Shown: positions 58,646-64,000 of the stretch, piece after piece | Layout: the number at the start of each line of letters is the position of its first letter | Position numbering within the stretch: the first letter of the stretch is position 1 | Origin: an uncultured Lachnospiraceae bacterium | Lineage (GTDB): Bacteria; Bacillota; Clostridia; Lachnospirales; Lachnospiraceae | Direction of reading: 5' to 3' | DNA: 64,000 nt | Assembly: GCA_934351255.1 (NCBI GenBank) | Contig: CAKRJH010000005.1 | Coordinates: 62,001 to 126,000 of the forward strand | Program-made: the position numbers and the translations under genes | The notes under the pieces: generated by a model | The model's input: the letters and a program-made list of their open reading frames with translations, nothing else | Databases searched by the model: none | What the model was told of the DNA's origin: nothing

Positions 58646-59919
58646 ATCGTCCCTCCACTTCCGGTCAACACTTCTTTTCCACTCTTTTTGCCGAGTTCCT
58701 GCCGGATCGTCACCGCGCCAAAGAAATAGAACACGGCCATTACCAGCAGACACGCTCCGATCTCCCACCAGGAGAACAACACGTAAACGCCATCCAGCCG
58801 CCTCATCACCCGCAGCACACCGATCGTCCCCCAGGAGATCAGAATGCAGAGCATCTGCAGCAGCAGGATCGAAATTCTCTGGATCCGGATACACTGTTTC
58901 CAGGTCAGTCCATTCATATAGAAGACCGCGTACTTATAGATGTTCTGTCTGGTCACGATCGAGGTACTGCTGATCACGGTCAGTATCGCCATAAACATCA
59001 ATGCCAGCAGGATCGGAAGCAGATTTCCAAGCTGCTGCAGAATGTAGTCTTTGCTGTACTCCCGACAGGTCTCGAAATCCAGATAGGAAGACACGGAGCC
59101 GTTCTTGGACAGGTAGAGTTCTGACCGTTTCGTCATCATCTCATTATTGTTCTCATCCCAGGTCACAAAGGACAATCCTGACATGTAAATCGGCAGTCCC
59201 TGGGCATCCTTCTTCTTATACCGGTAGACATCCTTATGGCATACAAACAGATACGGCTCCTGATAATACTCCCCCGAGTAATTCCAGAAATATCTCCGCA
59301 TATCCTTAAACGCCACGTTCTGGTTGTTTGTCCCAAGCAGGCTTGCACCGTCCTTCACGATCCCGATGATCTTGACCTTCATCGGATTCTTTTCACAGCC
59401 CAGCATCTCTATGAAGCTCGGACTTGCCTCCAGCACATCCCCCACCTGATAACGTCCTTTCTCGGCGTTTTCCTGTGCCAGCACGACCTCAAGGGTATCA
59501 CTCGTCTCATCTTCCTCCCGGAACCAACGGCCGGCGGCCATCTCCGGCTTATGACATTTCCAGAGTTCGGTGTCATAGGCCGTCATCTGGATATCTTTTT
59601 CTTTCCCATCTTCGACAGTCTCAAATCCCACGTTGTAGCAGGAATACACCTTCGTATCTTTCAGATATTGGGGAACATCTGCGGAATCCATCAGATAACT
59701 TCCACCCTGATACTCCGGCTCCGTCAGATACTCTGCATAGAGCGAGGTTCCTCCGCCCCGGATAAATGGTCTCACCTCCGAGTAGACAGAGAACCGGGAA
59801 TGCACCGCCGAAACCGCCGAGATGACCAAAGCATAGATGATAACACTCTGCACCAGCAGCAAAAGCAGCGTCAGCGGGCTCTTTGTCATCTCCCGGTACG
59901 CATATCGGATCGTCTTCAT
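58642..59919 (-). CDS. MacB/FtsX-type ABC permease
   Basis: A 425-residue permease with a first membrane helix at about 15-40, a large extracytoplasmic domain (about 45-295) and three C-terminal helices (about 297-400). MKTIRYAYREMTKSPLTLLL is a typical FtsX-family start, as is LALMFMAILTVISSTSIVTR in the C-terminal core. It overlaps the upstream permease gene by 4 bp and the ATPase gene by 4 bp. With the other permease and the ATPase it probably forms one transporter. The substrate is inferred to be a peptide, perhaps the secreted protein or the autoinducer. Confidence 0.82.
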   Translation of the reverse strand: MKTIRYAYREMTKSPLTLLLLLVQSVIIYALVISAVSAVHSRFSVYSEVRPFIRGGGTSLYAEYLTEPEYQGGSYLMDSADVPQYLKDTKVYSCYNVGFETVEDGKEKDIQMTAYDTELWKCHKPEMAAGRWFREEDETSDTLEVVLAQENAEKGRYQVGDVLEASPSFIEMLGCEKNPMKVKIIGIVKDGASLLGTNNQNVAFKDMRRYFWNYSGEYYQEPYLFVCHKDVYRYKKKDAQGLPIYMSGLSFVTWDENNNEMMTKRSELYLSKNGSVSSYLDFETCREYSKDYILQQLGNLLPILLALMFMAILTVISSTSIVTRQNIYKYAVFYMNGLTWKQCIRIQRISILLLQMLCILISWGTIGVLRVMRRLDGVYVLFSWWEIGACLLVMAVFYFFGAVTIRQELGKKSGKEVLTGSGGTI

Positions 59920-61127
59920 CGCTTTCCACCTCCCACATGTAACCGTCTGTCAATCACAAAAGAATACACCAGCATCACGGCCATCACGATCACGGATACC
60001 GAAATGTATAAGAAAAACAGCTTCCGATAGACCGATGCCGGATAGACCGCATTAATGTAGTAATACTTCTGTTTTAACAGCGGCAGACTCTTCCGGAACA
60101 GCAGCACCGAACACCCATAAAACGGAAGCATCAGCACCAGACATTCCCCAATATACAGCAGCACTGAACGAACCGTAGTCATTCCACAGATCTGGAAGAC
60201 CTGAATATGTTTCTTCCGGGTCATCAGCAGATACCGGTAGATCATGGCGATGTTTAATGCGGCACACAGCACGATCAGTACACAGATGGCAATCACCGTG
60301 TTCGTCAGGTAAACATAATCCAGGTTCAGAACGTCTGTCTGTGGCACATAGAACAGACCATACAACTGGGATCCGGTCAACTGCTGCAGTTCCAGTTGAT
60401 CTCTGTTGGTAACTGCATGCTTAAAATAAATTTCAATGCCCGACGAACTGAGCATCGTATCATCCGGAAACGTAGTGATCGGAATATATGGTATATCTGG
60501 CGCCCAGGAATGCCAACCTATGACCTGATAGGTCTCTCCCCCGATATGGATCGTCTTCTCATTCTCAGATAGCATCTCTTCCGTGAAAGGACTGCAGTCA
60601 ACGTTAACTTCATGCAGGTTAAATGCAACTGCCACCTTTTTTCCTTCGTCAAACTCTTCCTTCGTATAACATCGCCCCGGATGGATCTGCGTTTTCATCC
60701 CATCCGTCCACTCTGTGCAATAGGCCAACTTGCCATCTTCCACCCGGAATACACAGGGAATATCATATCCATCAACAACTACATTGACAGCCATCTCCTG
60801 GATATTATGCTGCAGTGCCGGAGACATATGAGCGATCATATCCTTCAACATGGAAATGTCAGCAACTGTCTGCAGATCATCCTGTTTCCTCAACTTATAT
60901 GTCTGTATTTGCGTGTTATACTCATACTGTTCCAGTTCATAATTCGCTCCCAGCAGAATATGATCGGTTCCCGCGGCCTCACTCTGTCGCTGCAGCATAT
61001 AGTTCTGATACATTGCATAGGAAAAATGTACCAGATATCCCGATCCCAGAATGGATAACACCACCAGACAGAACATAAAAAAGTCTTCGCGGATCAAATG
61101 CAGAATATTTTTTATAATATACTTCAT
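59916..61127 (-). CDS. FtsX-like ABC permease, second subunit
   Basis: A 403-residue permease with the same layout as its neighbour: one N-terminal helix (about 17-38), a large external domain (about 45-270) and three C-terminal helices. MKYIIKNILHLIREDFFMFC is its start; the C-terminal core has LTNTVIAICVLIVLCAALNI and a charged end DRRLHVGGGKR. It is only distantly related to the other permease, so they look like a heterodimer. Start 61127 has GGGAGAG upstream. It is third in the operon, 81 bp after the secreted-protein gene. Confidence 0.75.
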   Translation of the reverse strand: MKYIIKNILHLIREDFFMFCLVVLSILGSGYLVHFSYAMYQNYMLQRQSEAAGTDHILLGANYELEQYEYNTQIQTYKLRKQDDLQTVADISMLKDMIAHMSPALQHNIQEMAVNVVVDGYDIPCVFRVEDGKLAYCTEWTDGMKTQIHPGRCYTKEEFDEGKKVAVAFNLHEVNVDCSPFTEEMLSENEKTIHIGGETYQVIGWHSWAPDIPYIPITTFPDDTMLSSSGIEIYFKHAVTNRDQLELQQLTGSQLYGLFYVPQTDVLNLDYVYLTNTVIAICVLIVLCAALNIAMIYRYLLMTRKKHIQVFQICGMTTVRSVLLYIGECLVLMLPFYGCSVLLFRKSLPLLKQKYYYINAVYPASVYRKLFFLYISVSVIVMAVMLVYSFVIDRRLHVGGGKR

Positions 61128-61208
61128 AGCTCTTGACTCTCCCTGATACAAAGTGTCCCCGGATCTGAAGCACAGCCCGGAGACACCCCACTAACTTCTG
61201 CCAAACAG

Positions 61209-61583
61209 TTACTTAATCTGAATCGTCATAGTTTTGTCCACTCCGCTCTTAGGATTCCATTCTTTGTAAACCGTTCCCTTGGCATATAAATTAGGATAAA
61301 TCTGTGCATTCTGTAATGACACATTAGTCGATTCTCCACCATTCAGACTGGCCTGATTCTGCGCATACACTGTTGACGCACTACTATTATTTACAATCTG
61401 AATAACGCTGTATCGTTTGGTTCCTGTGTTGTTCTTTACCATGGCCACTGCAATCCTCGGCGTAGTCATATTAGCTGTCACTGTCATGTAAGCATTGGTC
61501 TTTGCACTGGCAACGATCACTCCGGATACTCCTACAGTAGCGATTAACGCTAAGGTTACAATGTTTTTTACGATTTTTCTCAT
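61209..61583 (-). CDS. Small secreted protein of unknown function in the autoinducer operon
   Basis: A 124-residue protein with a signal peptide (MRKIVKNIVTLALIATVGVS, cleavage likely after VASA near residue 27) and a mature part of about 97 residues rich in Thr, Asn, Val and Ser with alternating hydrophobic residues (VMTVTANM-like strands, IQIVNNSSASTVYAQNQASL), suggesting beta structure. No Cys is present. I do not recognise a family. It lies 21 bp after the AgrD-like gene and before two permease genes, so a bacteriocin-like, adhesion or signalling role is possible. AAAGGAGG precedes the start. Confidence 0.75.
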   Translation of the reverse strand: MRKIVKNIVTLALIATVGVSGVIVASAKTNAYMTVTANMTTPRIAVAMVKNNTGTKRYSVIQIVNNSSASTVYAQNQASLNGGESTNVSLQNAQIYPNLYAKGTVYKEWNPKSGVDKTMTIQIK

Positions 61584-61604
61584 GATCTTTTCCTCCTTTG
61601 TCAA

Positions 61605-61748
61605 CTACTTATGTGCTTTCTTCAGACACTCTGGTGCCTTTGGCTCATACATATAACCACGACATGGTAATCCCACATATAACTCCGCAGTTTTCTTGAT
61701 TACACCCGCTACACCTTTACAGATTGTTTTTTTCTTCTGTTCCTTCAT
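61605..61748 (-). CDS. AgrD-like cyclic autoinducer peptide precursor
   Basis: A 47-residue peptide. A basic amphipathic N-terminal helix (CKGVAGVIKKTAELYVG) is followed by the core LPCRGYM and then the charged tail YEPKAPECLKKAHK. The pattern Cys-x4-Tyr-x-Pro-x-x-Pro-x-x-Leu-Lys matches clostridial AgrD precursors such as CxxxxHQPEEPKSL. The predicted signal is a thiolactone ring of Cys29-Arg-Gly-Tyr-Met33. GGAGG stands 8 bp before ATG 61748; an in-frame start further upstream is not used. The divergent GHKL kinase and LytTR regulator support a quorum-sensing role. AgrB is not seen. Confidence 0.72.
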   Translation of the reverse strand: MKEQKKKTICKGVAGVIKKTAELYVGLPCRGYMYEPKAPECLKKAHK

Positions 61749-61791
61749 TGTTTCACCTCCATTTCTCTTTTTTTCATCATGATGTACCCTT

Positions 61792-61820
61792 TTTATATCT
61801 CGATTCTCCATGTATTTCAA
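61792..61820 (-). promoter_or_regulatory. Promoter of the autoinducer-ABC operon
   Basis: On the minus strand TTGAAA (61815-61820) and TATAAA (61792-61797) are separated by 17 bp, 44 bp before the ATG at 61748. The LytTR-type repeat lies 11 bp upstream of its -35 box. Confidence 0.7.
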
Positions 61821-61831
61821 GACCACTTTAC

Positions 61832-61863
61832 GTGAACGACATAGTTAACAGCGTGAACGACAT
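61832..61863. promoter_or_regulatory. Direct repeat for a LytTR response regulator
   Basis: GTGAACGACAT occurs twice, at 61832-61842 and 61853-61863; starts are 21 bp apart, two turns of the helix. LytTR-domain regulators such as AgrA bind paired imperfect repeats with this spacing upstream of -35 boxes. It lies between the AgrD-like operon and the kinase gene. Confidence 0.72.
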
Positions 61864-61955
61864 GTTTTTATGAAAACGGGTTATTTTTTATGATATACTT
61901 CTGACAGAGTGAAACTTTGCTTCACCAATACTCGACCCTAAAAAGGAGGCTTTAT

Positions 61956-63305
61956 ATGCTTTCACTGTTTAATATATTCTGGGAATTCGCTGTCGATATA
62001 TCAGAAAACCTCATTCTTTTATATCTTCTACAGCACAAACTTTCACGCCGAAACAGCACTACATCGGCCAAATATTCCATACTGTTCGTCCTGTTTCTCA
62101 GTGGATGTACTTATCTGCTGAATCTGCTCAACGCCCCAAAGCAGATTTCCGTCTCCTGCCTCTTGATCATTGGAGTAGTTTTGGCTCGAAAGCTCTTCAC
62201 CAACTCTCTTCTCCTACTTCTTTTTTGGAACATCACTTACAGTATTCTTACTATAATTGCTGACATCCTGTGTCTTGCACTTCCCTCTATTTTTTTACAT
62301 ATTCCTATTTCAGAATTACTTCTTGGAGGTGTATTTCGTTATCCCGGCACCGTCCTCTATATCCTGCTGTTTACTCTTCCGGTAATCATCATCTGTTATT
62401 TCCCGAATAACGATCTGTTTTTAGACTGGACTGAGAAAATTGGCTTTGCACTATTATCAACAGCATATATTTTAATTGGCGAATACATTCTTGCCACTGC
62501 CATCCAATTACAATCCAAGAACCATCCCCATATGGCAAACCGTCTGTTTATCTTTTGCCTGATATATCTTATGACCTATGCGATCGTTTTTTGGTACATT
62601 CACCGCCTTGGTATTTCAAGACAGGAAAATGCGTTGCTCCTTTCTCAGCAAAAAACATATGAACTTGAAAAAAATAATTTGCAGCATTGGGAAAAAACCA
62701 TTACACAACTTCGATATATCAAACATGATCTGAACAAAAATCTGAGTATTATCCAGGGGCTGGCAAAATCAAAGAAATACGATGATCTGCAGCACTATAT
62801 TGATGCATATCTCAACTCTTTTAATGAAGCTCAAATTTACCTGAACACCGGAAACTCAGCTGTCGACTGTGTCATTTCCACATATCTGGGAAAAGCTCAT
62901 ACTCTGGGGATCAATTTTAACTACATTATTCATCTGCCGGATCAACTCAATCTGGATCATGTCCTGTTATGTTCCCTGCTTGGCAATTTATGCGAAAATG
63001 CATTGACAGCCTGTGAATCACTAAAAGATGATTTAGAACAACCTTCCATTGAGATGACCATAAAGCCTTATCAGGAATCCCTGATCATTTCCACCAGTAA
63101 CCCTTTTGACGGAAATTACAGATTCAAGAATGGCCATTATCTAACCACCAAAGCAGATTCTGATTCCCACGGTCTCGGTCTCAACCGAATTCAAGATATT
63201 GTAAACATCTACGGGGGTATGTTGCAGATCAACACTTCCGATAACATCTTTCAGGTAACTATCATATTACCTCTTATGTATCAATCAAATGATAAGGAGT
63301 CTTAA
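61956..63305 (+). CDS. AgrC-like GHKL sensor histidine kinase
   Basis: A 449-residue receptor kinase with about six to seven N-terminal membrane helices (residues 1-215), then a coiled segment with the phosphorylated His257 in RYIKHDLNKNLSIIQGLA, and a GHKL ATPase domain with N-box LLGNLCENALTAC, and G-box HGLGLNRIQDIV. This is the layout of AgrC-type peptide receptors, which recognise cyclic autoinducers outside. AAGGAGG precedes ATG 61956; an earlier start lacks a site. The response regulator gene follows after 2 bp. Confidence 0.92.
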   Translation: MLSLFNIFWEFAVDISENLILLYLLQHKLSRRNSTTSAKYSILFVLFLSGCTYLLNLLNAPKQISVSCLLIIGVVLARKLFTNSLLLLLFWNITYSILTIIADILCLALPSIFLHIPISELLLGGVFRYPGTVLYILLFTLPVIIICYFPNNDLFLDWTEKIGFALLSTAYILIGEYILATAIQLQSKNHPHMANRLFIFCLIYLMTYAIVFWYIHRLGISRQENALLLSQQKTYELEKNNLQHWEKTITQLRYIKHDLNKNLSIIQGLAKSKKYDDLQHYIDAYLNSFNEAQIYLNTGNSAVDCVISTYLGKAHTLGINFNYIIHLPDQLNLDHVLLCSLLGNLCENALTACESLKDDLEQPSIEMTIKPYQESLIISTSNPFDGNYRFKNGHYLTTKADSDSHGLGLNRIQDIVNIYGGMLQINTSDNIFQVTIILPLMYQSNDKES

Positions 63306-63307
63306 AC

Positions 63308-64000
63308 ATGTTATTAAACATCGCTATATTAGAAGATGAAGAAATTTTTCGAAATCAGCTGAGCAATCTGCTCAACGAATGGGCAACACAGACGAAACAT
63401 ACTATATCACTACATACCTATTCATCCTCCGGACAATTAAAAAATTTGCTTTCTGACATCAATCAGATCCACGTTTTTTTTCTTGATATCATGCTCACAA
63501 ACAACACTTCCCTGACCGTAGCCGAAACAGGTCTCGATGTAGCCAAATATCTACGTCAAAATCAATTTCACAATGATTTGATTTTTTTAACCTCATTCCG
63601 TGAATTTGTATTTGATGGCTATAACGTTAATGCATTTAATTTCCTCTTGAAGCCCATTGATAAGATAAAATTATTTGCTACATTAGACGATCTGGCTCAG
63701 AAATATTCTGGTCAGCTATATATTCTAAAAACAAAAAACAGTATTGATAACATTCCATATAATGAAATCATTGCATTTTCAAGTACAAACCACGAGACGA
63801 CGATCATGACATCTACTGTCAATTATATTGATCACTCCTCTTTAAATTCCATTATAAATCATCTTCCCACAAATTTTATCCGGTGTCACAGAACCTGTGT
63901 AGTGAATATATATCACATCCGCAAGATCCAAAACAACACTATCTACCTAAGCAATAACACCACACAATCCATTGGACGAAAATACATGAATGAAGTTAAA
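63308..64000 (+). CDS. LytTR-family response regulator (AgrA-like), 3' end outside window
   Basis: 231 codons are present and the frame is open at the right edge. The receiver domain shows the acidic pair in IAILEDEEIF, the phosphorylated Asp60 in VFFLDIML and Lys in FNFLLKPID. The LytTR DNA-binding domain follows from about residue 135 with YNEIIAFSSTNHETTI, LPTNFIRCHRTCVVNIYHI and an end running to IGRKYMNEV. AAGGAG precedes the ATG, 2 bp after the kinase stop. It should bind the GTGAACGACAT repeats upstream of the AgrD-like operon. Confidence 0.93.
   Translation, partial: MLLNIAILEDEEIFRNQLSNLLNEWATQTKHTISLHTYSSSGQLKNLLSDINQIHVFFLDIMLTNNTSLTVAETGLDVAKYLRQNQFHNDLIFLTSFREFVFDGYNVNAFNFLLKPIDKIKLFATLDDLAQKYSGQLYILKTKNSIDNIPYNEIIAFSSTNHETTIMTSTVNYIDHSSLNSIINHLPTNFIRCHRTCVVNIYHIRKIQNNTIYLSNNTTQSIGRKYMNEVK

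Noticed and set aside
61209..61583. Lactococcin 972 family bacteriocin
   Set aside because: The protein sits with ABC genes, but the Gly-Gly-x-Trp motif and the size of its associated permeases do not match; it is left as unknown.
1..64000. CRISPR arrays, insertion sequences, prophage and rRNA genes
   Set aside because: No spaced direct repeats, transposase or integrase motifs, phage structural genes or rRNA sequence were seen.

Overview
The window reads as chromosome of a spore-forming, Gram-positive anaerobe of the Clostridia, most likely Lachnospiraceae. The evidence is the spoVT-hup-rqcP-yabP-yabQ-divIC-spoIIE-tilS-hpt-ftsH block, hprK, veg, gdpP-rplI-dnaB, a diphosphate-type phosphofructokinase, AAGGAGG ribosome sites and consensus -35/-10 promoters with 17 to 18 bp spacers. 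I see no rRNA, CRISPR array, insertion sequence or prophage. Two tRNA genes are present.

Layout. 1-2647: a cut-off gene at the left edge, two small membrane proteins, a TrmH-type RNA methyltransferase and a lipoprotein. 2628-10662 (minus): a compact run C39-like secreted protein, uvrC, hprK, pth, mfd, lipoprotein and trmH, mixing DNA repair, translation quality control and carbon control. 10897-13617: an FtsH protease fused in frame to a complete HAD phosphatase, divergent from pyrG. 15540-25113: polysaccharide deacetylase, pgi, dnaB-rplI-gdpP, a methyltransferase, PPi-type pfk and a YcxB-like protein. 25168-31122: a four-carbon acid-sugar locus (KdgT permease, RpiB-like and TIM-like isomerases, DUF1537 kinase, PdxA2 dehydrogenase, DeoR regulator) with repeated AACGAAA operators at its three promoters. 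31342-34874: a PspA membrane-stress operon like Bacillus ydjFGHI. 35041-38854: ispF with an odd Cys-Gly tail, tRNA-Val, tRNA-Met, an exonuclease, veg, a SEC-C protein and a GH73 glucosaminidase.

39222-50079: canonical ftsH, hpt, tilS, spoIIE, divIC, yabQ, yabP, rqcP, hup and spoVT in the conserved Firmicute order, then an HD hydrolase and a PIN-PhoH protein. 50146-54279: a zinc-ribbon membrane protein, a circularly permuted PstS-like lipoprotein and a Na/Pi cotransporter behind a possible Pho box. 54553-57528: a MATE exporter, and an ECF sigma factor paired with a DUF4179 membrane protein.

57674-64000 is the most unusual region. A minus-strand operon starts with a 47-residue AgrD-like autoinducer precursor, followed by an unrecognised secreted protein, two MacB/FtsX-type permeases and their ATPase. 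Divergent from it lie an AgrC-like GHKL kinase and a LytTR response regulator that runs off the right edge. A direct repeat of 11 bp with a 21 bp period lies between the two units, just upstream of the operon promoter, as expected for a LytTR regulator. This looks like a self-induced peptide-signalling system that controls its own secreted protein and ABC transporter. No agrB is visible before the window ends.
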